From: Conidiobolus incongruus B7586
Taxonomy: Eukaryota > Entomophthoromycota > Entomophthoromycetes > Entomophthorales > Conidiobolaceae
NCBI GenBank assembly: GCA_000697335.1
Contig: JNEM01015382.1
Location: 1-28,764 of the forward strand
Direction of reading: 5' to 3'
DNA: 28,764 bases
Part shown: piece after piece, positions 1-11,949 of the stretch
How the letters are laid out: every line of letters begins with the position of its first letter
How positions within the stretch are numbered: the stretch's first letter is position 1
Notes under the pieces: model-generated
Seen by the model: only the letters and a program-made list of their open reading frames with translations
The model's database searches: none
What the model was told of the DNA's origin: nothing
Program-made: the position numbers and the translations under genes

Positions 1-363
1 CTTATAAAAAATTTTCAAATTAAAAATACTAGAAAAATCTAATATATTTAATATATTTTTTTAAATTATAATTTATATAATTATAATTATTTTGAGCAAT
101 TTAAAAACTAGCTTACAAGAATAAAAAATTCTTTAATAAAATTTAATTGGTTTGTGAAATGTTAAATTTTAGTTTTTAAGTATTAGAACTTTATTAAAAG
201 TATAGCAAAAAGTTATTAAAATAAAGGAAAATATTAATTTTATATTATATATTAAAATGTTTATTTTTTTTTTCGAATCATAAGAAATTCACATTATTTG
301 AATTACAAAGCAATAAATGAAAGTTAAATTTGCTATAAAACTTATTAATTATTCAAGACTTAC
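1..363. other. AT-rich gap at left edge; no exon recognised
   Basis: This stretch follows the GTAAGT donor of the pseudouridine synthase fragment at 364-837. I looked on the minus strand for the next exon, which in this family should open with a His-Pro-Cys-Gly-Arg-like stretch, and found nothing coding-like. It is nearly all A/T with poly-A and poly-T runs. Either the next intron is far longer than the 47-60 nt introns elsewhere in the window, or the gene was cut here. Confidence 0.5.
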
Positions 364-837
364 AGGAATACTACTGGGATTATCCTCTATTACCAAATTT
401 TCATCAATTTCCAAAATTTCTATTTTTTTACTGCTTAATAGTGGTTCGTGCCAATGAATATAATGATTAATAATTTCACCATTCTTCAATTTATAATCCA
501 CATCCCCCTTTGTATCATTAACATTCATTTTACCATTATTGATGGATGTTTCAAAAAATTCTGGAGTTCGATCCAAAAATTCGGATTGAAAAACGTTTAG
601 AACAATGCGGTCAATCCAGCGACCTTTTATGTGGGTAGTATAAACGTAATCGTAGGAAGTGACGCGCCTTAAACTTGCTACAATAGTGTACTCTGGTATT
701 TTTGATGATATGCTTTCGGAAGCTCATATCTTTTTGATTTGTTCCACTTCGATTGGTGAAATGGGACGTTTTGTAGTAATTTCATGAGTTTGGTTATAAT
801 TATTGGTGTTGATATCTATTTCAGTTTCTCTATTCAT
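364..837 (-). pseudogene. 5' fragment of a Pus8/Pus9/RPUSD2-type tRNA pseudouridine synthase gene, with one in-frame TGA
   Basis: Reading from the ATG at 837-835 gives 158 codons. They match the N-terminal part of the eukaryotic RluA-family synthases (Pus9/Rib2/RPUSD2), which make pseudouridine 32 in tRNA. Recognisable blocks are KRPISPIEVEQIKK near residue 24, SLRRV near 57, HIKGRWIDRIVLNVF near 70, SPE-like RTPEFFETSINNGK near 90, an HWHEP block matching the family's HRHEP, and LVIEDNPSSIP at the end. The frame closes on a clean GTAAGT donor right after the SSIP codons, a plausible exon boundary because the family continues with V-H-P. One TGA interrupts the frame near codon 38 (about 724-726), where an Arg CGA may have stood. 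The family's Asn-Lys before PSSIP reads Asp-Asn here. The catalytic Asp block lies in exons that are not in the window. I infer a truncated, recently inactivated copy; a live gene with an unusually long intron and a sequencing error is the alternative. Confidence 0.7.
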
Positions 838-3800
838 TATGTATAATTATGGGTGTAATGAAATATTACATTTACCAACCATACTTTTACTGTTATAAAT
901 TTATCCTAATAATTTTGAAATATTTATTTATGGGATCAACCCCATAAATTAAATGTTTTTAGTGTATTTTTTAACTATAATAAATTGCAAACGATTTATT
1001 AATATATTCTTTGAAACTATTTTTAACAAAAAATCCCAATAACCAATTTAATCAATTTCAAAACATTATTTAAACATCTTATTGAACTTATCTTTCTAAT
1101 CTTTTTACTGCATCAATATAATTTAATAATCAATTTATATAATCTTTACTTTTTAATAATATTTTATATGTAAAGTCATTATTAATTTATAATATCCAAA
1201 TTTGATTTAATTTATAGTATTTTCATCTTTGATTTTTTAATCATATTAATATATACATTAAAACATTTTAGCCTAAATTATTAATAGCAATTTAGAATAT
1301 AAGTTATTTATAATAGGCTTTAAATATTAATTCAAAATTTTTTTTTTAATTTAAATTTTCAAAATCAAATTAAAAGTTATAACTGATAATTTAATAAAAC
1401 CATTTTATATTATTAAAAATTAACTAAAGTTTAAATCAACTTTGATTAATGTTTATTATAATGAATTAAATTATAAATATTATAAATATTTCAAACTAGA
1501 AAATTAGGAAGGTTGAAAATATACAATATTATTTTTCAGCTGATTATAATAAAATTATTTCTTATTACTCTGAGAATTAATAGTTTGAATATACCATAAA
1601 TAAAGTTTTATTCATAATAAAGCTTTGGTCTTACAACTTATCAAATGATACTGCTAATAAATTTGATCAAACTTAGAGATTATATTAATTCCTGAATGAC
1701 TTTTTCATAAAATATTTTAAACAATATCTATGAAAATTCAAATTGCCAAATTTTATTGAGAATTATAATAAATCTGTATTATAAATATTAATATTTAACT
1801 TTTACTTCATTGATCAATTTTCAAACAGTAAATAATATTGAATTTGACTAGATTATAGTATTGTCAATTGATTTTGAGTGAGTAAAATCTTAAGTCCATA
1901 TAATTTACAATAGTTTAATATATAATATTTGTAATTTATTACTGAAGTCAGTTATTTATAAAGTTATATTCATATTCAATGAAATTTTTTACGTTTGAAA
2001 TAATAATTCAATATTTTGATCCTGTATTACTAACTGATATTAACTTTGATTCTTATTTATGATAATATCATAATTATGAATATTCAAAGGGATAACAATT
2101 AGTAACTATAATATTATACATTGATAATTTTCAAATAATATGGTTTTAATATACCAATAATAACTGAAATCAATAAATAACAAGATTTTATTTTTTTTAA
2201 ATAAACTTATGAATGACTATATTATTTATGAGTTTATAAAGCTATCAAATAGTAGTTCTATAATTCCTAATAACGTATAGGGTTAAATATTTATTATTCA
2301 AGCTTTTACCAATTGTTTTTTAAAATTTTCACTAAACAATTAATTCTATTAATCAAATTGAAATTAAAAATTTACATAATGTTTTTCCCAATATAAATTC
2401 ATCATTACTTTATAGCTATTAACCATTATTATTGCAAAAATATAAAAATCCTGCATAATAGTTGTTTTTATGATAAATACTATTATTTATAATGTGCCAA
2501 TACAAAGATAAGTTAATTTTTAAGGAGATTATTTTGTTCACGCTCTTTCATTAAAAAGCTCTCTTTGAATACCTATGATAAACTTGTGTTAATGATATTA
2601 GTGTATTCAACTTAAAGAAAATATAATCGGAATAAGTTTTTGCAAGTTTATAAAATGATTTAGAAATATTTCATTTTTTTAATTTTATTTTTTAACCTGG
2701 TTTCAATATAATAAATTTATAAAATTTTGCTGAATATTTTTTTATTCAAAGAATTTATCTTTTTTGAGCAAAATATTCATTTAAAAAATTTAATGATTAA
2801 GGTAATGTTGTTGAAGATTCAATATTAATACAATTTTATCCAAAGGTTATAAAAACGGTATCTAGAGTTATTATATCATACTTTTCCAAATGATATTGGC
2901 TTGATAAATACAGATTCTTGGTCAAATTTTATTAATGGCTATATAAAACTTCAAGAAACCTGATCCATTATATATCAATCCATTATATTCATCAAGCATT
3001 GAATGAAACTATTATAATTTAATTAAATATTTAAAAAACAAATCAATGTAATTCAATACTTGAGTGATATATATATATATATATATATTACACTTAACAA
3101 TGAATATAATATTTATATTTTATACTATTTGTTAATAATGCAAAAGGGCTATTATGGGATATTATTTTATATCAAGGAAAATTAAATTTTATTTTTTAGA
3201 TAACAATATGTGACTATAGGGGAAGTACTAGTAAAATATTAAAAACTATTTTTAAATATTTTCATATAAATATTATTAAATTTTTATTTATAATGAATAT
3301 GTCATTTGTTTTATAATACCTCAAAAAATATCAATATCACATGTAAGATATTAATCATTTAATATTTTAATACTTAATTAATATTAAACTTTCAAACTCT
3401 AGGTTAATATTTATTAAATAGCAATTATTATTCGAAAAAGAAGAATTTGAACTGATTTCAAAATGTTGTTATCTCTTAGAAAGATAAAAACCCTATATAT
3501 ATATATACTTAATATATTATAAAATTCTTAAGAACAAAGTAAAATCTGCATTAGAAATTGATTAAAGTGATTTTAAAAATATGATTCTAATTGTAAAATA
3601 TATTAAATATAATTAATTTTAAAATTTTTATCAAAATACATTTATTTGCTTTGAAAAAAAAAGTAAATATAATCATTGTTATAATTTAATTCAACTAAAA
3701 ACAAAATTGTTTAATCGATTAAATATAAATATATTTATAATTACTCAAAATAATAAAAACAAATCAAAATATTGATATGATAAGATGGTAAATATATATT

Positions 3801-4089
3801 AAATTAAATATTTTATTATAATTCATAATAATATCAATTATAATAGATATTATTCAAGTCTTATTAGGACAAGGTTTGAATTTACAAATTTTTATTTTTT
3901 TTGCCGAAACTATTGTAAAAAAATAATTTAAAATATAATATTGAATAAAACAAATCTGATATAAGTTTAGAGTTTAAAAAAGGTTGAATATAATATCAAC
4001 CTTTGGTATATATTTAAACAATTCTAATTCAATATAGATAAAATTTTTGTTTATTAATATTATAATTCTAATTAGAATAAAAAATGAAT
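838..4089. other. Long AT-rich intergenic region; no gene supported
   Basis: About 3.25 kb of mostly A/T with stops in all frames. It contains an (AT)n run of about 22 nt at 3067-3088 and a shorter one near 3495-3506. G+C rises slightly at about 2520-2600 and 2800-2960. The second patch has short coding-like stretches on the plus strand but no conserved domain I can name. I see no tRNA, rRNA or clear repeat family. Confidence 0.5.
3067..3088. repeat. (AT)n microsatellite
   Basis: Eleven uninterrupted AT dinucleotides. Such tracts are common in AT-rich genomes, and nothing here suggests a function. Confidence 0.9.
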
Positions 4090-4924
4090 TTATTCCATAG
4101 TAACGGTAGCGCCAACAGCTTCCAAAGCCTTTTTGATCTTTTCAGCTTCTTCCTTGGGAACATCTTCTCTGATAACCTTAGGAGCGGATTCGACGAACTT
4201 CTTAGCCTAAAAATAAATTAATATGGTGATAATCTTATGATATTAAGTTGAAAGGAATAATTACTTCAACCAAGTTAGCTCCAGGGAGAATACCCTTGAT
4301 TTCTCTAATAACTTTAGCCTTGGAGGCAGCGTCGAATTTTTCTAATTTAAGGGTGAATTGAGTCTTTTCAACGGGCTTTTCCTCCTAATTGAAATATAAG
4401 TAATGAATTTAAAAAATGAAGTTATAGGTAATTACTTCAGCGGCGGGGGCAGCAGCGGCACTACCGGCAGCAGCGGGAGCGGCAACTCCAGCAGCAGGGA
4501 GAGCAATTTCTTTAATATTTAATTTGGTCTATATATTTTTGATTTAGTTCAATATTAAAAGTGAAGAATGATAGTATTAACCTTTAAGGCTTCAATCAAA
4601 TCGGAAGTTTCTATGAGAGTCAAAGTGGCGATTTCATCGACAATTTTGGCAATTTTAGGACTTGTTTGAGTGGTGGAAGTACCAGGAGTGGGGATTTTTT
4701 CAGCTTCGGTGCTTTCCCAACGACGGAGTGTTAATGAAGCGGATCTACAAATTATAAATAAGAATGTGTGGGGGCGGTAAATGATATATGAGTTTCAAGT
4801 ACCTTAAAGAAGATTTGTAGGAGGCGGCACGGACAGATCTAGTAAGGATAGTGGCAACAGACTAAACATTTAAATTAATAACATTTATTTAATCTGGTCT
4901 AATATATAATATAATATATACCAT
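4090..4924 (-). CDS. Mitochondrial large-subunit ribosomal protein bL12m (L7/L12), six exons
   Basis: Exons on the minus strand are 4924-4922, 4861-4803, 4744-4582, 4528-4436, 4384-4265 and 4206-4090, giving 184 aa and TAA. All five introns (51-60 nt) are GT...AG and every junction keeps the frame. The first coding exon holds only ATG. Residues 1 to about 35 are rich in Ser, Ala and Arg without acids ([21 protein letters not shown]), a mitochondrial targeting sequence. About 50-82 is the L12 dimerisation domain ([20 protein letters not shown]), about 86-106 an Ala/Pro-rich hinge, and about 113-184 the globular C-terminal domain with [19 protein letters not shown] and [11 protein letters not shown]. 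In the family this protein forms the flexible stalk that recruits translation factors to the mitoribosome. Codons favour C- or G-ending forms compared with the surroundings, as expected for a highly expressed gene. Identification is firm; only the one-codon first exon is inferred. Confidence 0.93.
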
Positions 4925-5394
4925 TATTATTTTTATAAATAAATAAACTTGAAAGTTTTCTTATATCTATTAAATTTAAGCAATCAGTTGATAAATAAAA
5001 TTGAAAATTATTAATATATAAATATTATTTACAATAAGAATTAAAAATCTATTAATGATGATTTTAATATTATAAATTTCAAAAAGTAAAATTAAATTTA
5101 TTAATTGAAATCTATAATCCTCAAATTATGGGATTGTGAATTTTTTTTGTTTTAGTTGCAAGATTTTTTGATATCAAAATTTGAGTTTTATATATACATA
5201 AATAGATATATTTTTGTTTTCATTAGCACTTTGAATTATTCTATTCATTAGTATATTTTTAAAATTCTAAACGCAAATTAGATTACAGATAAAATGAAAC
5301 ATATATCCTTAAATAATATTTTTAATTAATTCCAAAATATTATGAAATTTTCTGTAGCAATTAAAAAACTCAATAAATTATATAATTTACTGTC
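4925..5394. other. Upstream region of the bL12m gene; AT-rich, no element called
   Basis: This region holds the 5' UTR and promoter of the bL12m gene on the minus strand. TATA-like strings abound, so none can be singled out. No open frame of interest is visible. Confidence 0.4.
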
Positions 5395-5720
5395 ACAAGT
5401 CAGGAGACCCCTCACATATTAAATATGCTTACATCAACTGAATATAAGGGACATTCCCTCCGCACATGATCATCCACTTCTGCTCTATCCTTTAATTTGC
5501 TGATGATATAAGTAACCAGAAAATCTCATAAATCTCCTTACCATATTCACTCTATATAAAATCCGGAATTAGAGCTATCCTCAAACACACGAGCTCGGTC
5601 TGAGTCCTCCCAGCTATATATCTTAAACCAATAAACTCTCTCTCCTCCTAACAGTTACCTGGAATTCTTCATATCTCTCCCTTGTATTTAAAATAACCCG
5701 AACATGGCTTTTCCAACTTG
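5395..5720. other. Non-coding island of raised G+C; candidate RNA gene, strand unknown
   Basis: G+C rises sharply compared with both flanks, and no frame stays open through the block on either strand. Local pairing is visible: GGGA and TCCC around a CAT loop at about 5448-5460, and GAGCT near 5570 with AGCTC near 5592. A CAAGT near 5396 and an ACTTG near 5716 could close a terminal helix. It does not match the landmark motifs of U1, U2, U4, U5, U6, 5S or SRP RNA that I checked by eye. It could be a fast-evolving RNA such as RNase P or MRP RNA, a snoRNA host, or a decayed gene. The boundaries are set only by base composition. Confidence 0.35.
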
Positions 5721-5929
5721 AGTTATTATCATCTATTTGACATCTTATATAAAATTTCCGAAAACCAATTTATATCATAAATTGTCAAGTTTGAGTAGAA
5801 TACTTTTATATATGTATTTATGTTTAATAATTTTTGATATTGATTCTATTCATAATTACACTTTTAGTTTTTCATTCCAAGGTATATTGAAAATATATTC
5901 TAATACATATGTCTTCATTTTGGAATAAA

Positions 5930-8534
5930 AATAGATTCTTTTAAGTAAAACAAAATTTGATTTGTTTCATTCTATTAAATATTAATTAAAAATTATTTTA
6001 ATAATTTCATTATACAAAATTAGTGAAATGTTGATAAAGTGTTGAATATTTAATAGGCAAAATTATTATTTATTTAAAACAATATTTTATTATATATATA
6101 ATATTTCAAATAATTTATTACCTATAATTTATCTCATATTTACAAAAAATTGAGGAATATTAAATTCATGGTTGTTTTAAAAAATAATTAAAATATTTAT
6201 GGTTTTATTTGAAAGTAAATAATATAATTAATAAATATTTAAATAGTATCTAATATCTTTTAAAAGTCATGAGAAACAATATATATTTTACTTTTTCGGA
6301 AACATTTAATTTCATTTGGGGTTTAATACATTCATTTATAATATTTAAATATCAATACAGTCTATATTTATAATTTTAAAATAAATTTCATTTTTGTTTG
6401 AACAATAATCTTCCACGTAAAGTTTTTTTTTGAAATTTGAAAAACTTACTATATTCCAATAACTTTCAATATATAAACTTTTTTTGTTTAATCTTTTTAA
6501 TAAAATTCAAATAATATATTTTTTGCACAGTTTAGAATGATTTGAATGATATTTTGCATTTCAACTTTAAGGAATAATTTCAAATAAATCAATTTTATAT
6601 CTTGGATTTTTTTTGTTAAGTCATTATAATAATATACTAAAATCGAATTAATATAATATAAATTCTTAAACATTTTAAATAAAAGATATTTCAATATTAA
6701 CAATTAATCAATATAGTTATATTAATAATAATCTTATTTTGAACTATCGAACTTCGGCTAGATATTATATATATATTATTGATTGCACATATAAATAATA
6801 ATTTCTAAATAATCATTATTAAATTATTGAATGTTATTTATAAAACTATTAGTATATTGTCATTTAATATTATTTAATTTTTTGAAATTTTCTAATATTG
6901 ATTAAATATTTTTAAATTCAATAATAAAATTCATTTTAATTATGATAAAAACTGATTTATATATTTAACAATAGAAACTATTATATATAAATTAATTTAT
7001 TTATATAAGATATATACTTTTATTTATTAGATATAAATTAATTAATATACTATTTTAATATTTATATTAAATAGAATATATAGGTAATTATTGACAGTTT
7101 CAAAATTGATCAATATATTTAATAATAAAATAATTATAATTCTTTAAACATATTTTTATGTATTTTAATTAAATTTAAAAAAACTCATATATTTCTTAAT
7201 TTTAATAATAACTTAATAATCTTAATTATAATATCAATATAAAATAAACATTAATATTAAATATAACTAAATTATAGAAATATGTCATAAAATTAAAATT
7301 ATTTTTTTATAAATTATATAATTAATTTTATTTCAAAATAGTTTATATTAAATTTTATTATTATTAAATATTTGTAATTATTAATTAATTTATTTGGTTA
7401 TATTGAATTAATTTTTAATTAATATATCCAAATTAACATTCTAACCAAAATAAACTATAAATTTTTAGGTTCTAATTATAATAAAAAAATTAATACTTAG
7501 TCTACTTGTCTTTTGATTTTTAGCTTGATTTAATTTGTAAAATATCAAGTTAACTCATTTTTTATATTAAATAATATTAATTTTATTTTAAGTTACTAAA
7601 ATATACTTTTATAATTTATTTATATTTTTTATCAATAGGAAAACTTTAACTAGAATTTTTAAAATAAGTTAAAATCAAAAAATCAAAACAATTAATTTAT
7701 AATAATTATTTTGTTATTTTTAATCTATTTAATAATAGAAATTATAATATAGTAAAAAGTATAAAAATATTAAAAAATAATGTTTTAATTAATTTAACTT
7801 AAATTATCTTATTTTTTATTGAATTAAATATTCAAAATATTTTAATATATATTGAAATTAATTCAATTATTATTTTTTCAAAAATATTCTATATTCAAAA
7901 ATACTATATATTAAAATTATTACCAAAATATTATAATATATATAAGCTAAAATAATATCATATTTATATAACAATTTATCTTTTATTAACAATATTTAAT
8001 TTTTTATTTAAGTTTATAAAAATATATTTTTATTTTAGTTAATTAAGTAATTACATTATAATTAGCTTTAATTTAACTTTGGTAATAATATTTAAACTTT
8101 CGATTAATTTTATAATTAAATTATTTTAGGTATAGGTATTTATTTTTAAAATATAAGTAATATATTTTCTAATATAAAATAAATAATAAATATTATTATT
8201 ATTTAATATTCTTATATGGTCTTTTAATATATATTGTATATTTATAATAATATTGTTATTACTTATATTAATTTATATATAAAGAACAATTTACTATATT
8301 TATTTATATTTTTAATATATATTTAAGTTTGAATTTAAATAAGTTTTTAATATTATACTCAATAACTCTTATTATAATATATTAGTTAATATTTATTTAT
8401 TTGATTGTTTTATAAGTTATTTTATTATATTATATAGTTAATGAATAAATAAATAAATTTTAAAAGATAGTTTTTTATATTATAATATAAATTATATTAA
8501 TTTAAATTAAAAAAAATATAATATATAAAATATA
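5930..8534. other. Extreme AT desert
   Basis: This is about 2.6 kb of almost pure A/T, the most AT-rich part of the window, ending at the left LTR of the retroelement. It contains many short poly-A/poly-T and TTAAT-type runs. The few open frames, such as minus-strand 6497-6703, are Ile/Leu/Asn/Lys-only translations typical of AT-rich noise. No gene, RNA or repeat family is supported. Confidence 0.6.
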
Positions 8535-8993
8535 TATTACCAGCAAGTATTCTGATAGTTAAGCTACTTCTATAATGTTATTGGATATTGACATCCCTTT
8601 TGATTCATTTATATACAGCAAAGCCTCACTTGTCATCTATAGTTGTTATTTTGATATTAATAAACTTTAACCCCTTAGAAGGTAAGTTATAATTTATAAA
8701 TTACCATGGATATATAATTTTAGTTACAACTATCATAATAAAGATATCTTTTTCTATTATAAATCCATTAGATTACTTGAATCTTTAAGTTATTACTTAT
8801 TAACTGGTGATTACATCAAGAATTAAAATAACATCAAATCTTTATAATTCTTAGTTAGAGATATTATAGATATTTGTGATTTATAAACAATCTACTTTAT
8901 TAGTACTTATCCCTATTTTTTAATATATCTAGCAGGTATAATATTTAACTTTTATCTAAATCTTTAACACTAAAAAAAAACTCATTGTTAATA
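8535..8993 (+). repeat. 5' LTR of the gypsy-type fossil
   Basis: This 459-bp block starts TATTACCAGCAAG and ends near TTGTTAATA, and is repeated at 14759-15217. The ends fit a transition-mutated TG...CA pair (now TA...TA). Conserved blocks shared with the right copy include AGCAAAGCCTCACTT, CATCTATAGTTGTTAT and GATATTTGTGATTTATAA. Confidence 0.88.
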
Positions 8994-9679
8994 ATGATAA
9001 CATGTATAAAAATATAGCAAGATTACTTTAAAGATTAAATCTAAATCACTTTGTAGTGGTTGAACCAGTATCAACACTAGAATCCTTATCTTCTTTGATT
9101 AGTGAAGAACAAATTAAAAAGATCATAGCAAACTAATTTTGTAAAAATTTCACTAGCCTCTTTTAAAAACAACTTTTATCCTTTATATTCCTAGCCTATA
9201 GTTAAAGTGTAGTTAAAGCTTTTATAAAGAATAAAAGTAACAAAACTCTTAATAATTAAAAAGAGTAACTAAACTATAAAGTAGATATTAAGGCCCTTCT
9301 TTTATTCCCTCAAAATTTAACCCTTATAAGAAACCCACAACAGGTTTAAATAAACCTACAACACTTAATAAATAAGAATTATTAGGTTATATACAATATT
9401 AACCTTTAAACTAATAAACTAAAGAAGTTCCTAGTAGATGTTAAAGAATAAAAAAACTAGTTAGCTAATACTAGTTAAGTAATTTATAATATAATAGTCC
9501 CAATATACAATATTATGTTGGAAGCTATATTTAAACTTTTAACCTATTAACAAAACTTTATTGAAAAATAAATTTGTTAAAATCTATAAGCAACTTAAAA
9601 ATAGTTTTACACTTAAATTATAAACTAATGTTTTAATACTAACTACTAAAAAATATTACTAAACTATTATATTAAAGTA

Positions 9680-9900
9680 ATTTAATAGAATAACAAAAGT
9701 GTAGAGGAATTTTATAACTACTTATTAAAGATAACATAACAAATTAAATGCCTATCTTATATTCTTTTAAAAAACAAGTTTTTAGATGGGATTAAACACT
9801 AAATAATAAGTATACTAATTATCTAAAAGGTACCTTTAAATACCTTCTCTAATTATAAAGTGCTAGTAGTAATAAAAAAAGCTAAAGCAAGTTATAAAGC
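9680..9900 (+). other. gag-like remnant of the gypsy-type fossil
   Basis: The translated remains carry the VEEFYNYLLK and FLDGIK-type signatures of the retrotransposon gag (capsid) domain, which lies between the 5' LTR and the polyprotein enzymes. The segment is broken. Only its approximate extent is given. Confidence 0.55.
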
Positions 9901-11414
9901 AATAATTATAGAAGTTTACTATTAAGTTTAACAAACCCCTCTAATAAAATTAGTAGAAAGATCTTATAAGAAAAATAAAAGTGATAGAAATCAACAATAC
10001 TTTATAATTAGCTAGACTTTTCCATCAACTATAATTCTCCCTTTACTCTTTAATTAAAGAATTAAAACAGAAAAACTAGTTATTAAAGATAGTTTAGAAA
10101 ATAAATAACTATTAGATGATACTCTCATATTAGAAACTTTAGATAACATTATAAACCTTAAAGTATATATGAAGTTTACTTAGATTTTAGAAAAGATAGA
10201 AGGAAAAGAGTTAAAATACCTAATAATAGATTTTATAAATATTAAATAACTGTTAGTTATCTAGAAAAGATAATCTTTGAAAACAAAGAGTATTGGTTAT
10301 AAAACCCCTAAAACTATTAAGTTTAGAATAGTAAAAAAGATGTAGCTAAAAAAAATTGCTAAAGTAAAAATATCAGTTATCTAATAAACTATAACCTCTA
10401 CTAAATTAGTTTTTATAAAAATAAACTTAAATCTTCTCAACTCTTAAATTTTATTAGATTACAAGCAATTTACTAAAATACTTAAGATACCTTTAAAGTA
10501 AAAAAAATATCATCTATTATCTTTAAATTAGGAAAATGTTAAACTTAAAGAAAAAATTTAATAAGGGATTTTAAAAACATTTAATCTATTCTTAAAAATA
10601 AAACAACAAGATTCATCACTAACAATTTAACAAAATATTTTACTATTTTATACAGCAATATTTAACTTATTAGAGTTAACAGAGGGAGTTAAGAAATAAT
10701 AACCATATTATAAAAATTCACTACAATTAAACAAAACTAAAAAAAGACCCTATTTAAACAATATTATATATAACAAAAAAAGGGCAAATATAAAAAACTT
10801 ATCTTTAAAAGGTAAACTCTTAAGGAAATTACTTAGGAGGTTATAAAGACAAAATTTCTAATTAATATTTATAAAGCATTAAATTATTAGCTAGGTTTTA
10901 ATTAAAAGTAGCAAAGAGTTAGTTATTTTATTAAATATATAAAGCAAACAACTAATATAAAAGCAACTTATCAATACTATACCTCTTCACCTATTAATAA
11001 CCTATTAACATTTAAAGAAAGTGAGTGGGAATATTCTATTAACATTAACATATCATTTCTCCCTAATGAATTCTAAAGAATAGAAACTAAAATCAAAATA
11101 GAACTTTTTGCTAATATTTATCTTAATATTAACTTTAACACAGAGGAAGAAAAAGGTTATAATAGAATTAAAGTACTAGCTGAAACCTTAATAAAAAGTG
11201 GTGAACACCTTATTCTTTTAGTTATAAACACCACTAATAAATTTAAAACTATTTCAACAGGTATTAAGCTTGCCACTATTAAAACACATTATATTTTGTT
11301 TCCCTAAGCTAAAATTATAAGAACAATCTTTTAGCTAAACTAACACCTATTAAAGGTAAATCTTAAGCTCTACTTTAAAGTTTATATTTAGTTGAAAAGG
11401 GTTGATTTAGAAAC

Positions 11415-11650
11415 TTTTATTGATTATAAAACTAGCATAAACATAATCTTTAAGAATATAACAAAAGTATTAAAAATACCTTATTACAAAAATCTCACAA
11501 TGAATTACTAAACAATAACTCACTAAGAAATAAAAATCAAAGATAGAACTAATACTTTTGTATTTAATATTAAAGATATTCCCTTTGAGGTAAATTTCTA
11601 GATTATTAATTCACCAACTATTTATATTTTACTAGGTTATTTATTTTTGC
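11415..11650 (+). other. Aspartic protease-like remnant of the gypsy-type fossil
   Basis: A stretch resembling the active-site region of retroviral-type proteases (hydrophobic-Asp-x-x-x-Ser-Ile-Asn-x-Ile pattern) lies near 11,415-11,460. A flap-side LLG-type motif follows near 11,625-11,650. Position between gag and reverse transcriptase agrees with the family. It is broken. Confidence 0.5.
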
Positions 11651-11949
11651 AGAAGGAGAAAATTTTAACTAATTAGGCTATTAGTACTTTTATTGTTTTT
11701 TAAAACAATGAACCTCAATTCTTTTAGGTTATTACTAATTAAAAAAAACACCAGGATAATAAATTAAAATTAATCCCCTATTAACCTTTTACTTAATAAT
11801 ACTTATAGAAAGAGGTTGTTCTCTTGAAAAAAAAGAGAGCTTGAAAAATTAAAATATAATATCTTCTCAAGTACTAATAAAGAGAAAATTATAATATTTC
11901 TATATCATTACATTAATCTAATAGTATTCTCACTCTATAAACTCCCTGG

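Noticed and set aside
5655-5670. U1 snRNA-like TTACCTGG in the G+C island
   Set aside because: The U1 5' end needs ACTTACCTG. Here the bases before are ACAG, and no Sm site or U1 stem-loops could be placed.
5737-5928. 63-codon plus-strand open frame
   Set aside because: It is Ile/Leu/Tyr/Ser-rich low-complexity translation at the edge of an AT desert, with no signal, domain or splice context.
6497-6703. 68-codon minus-strand open frame
   Set aside because: It is made almost only of Ile, Leu, Asn, Tyr and Lys, as expected from random A/T DNA.
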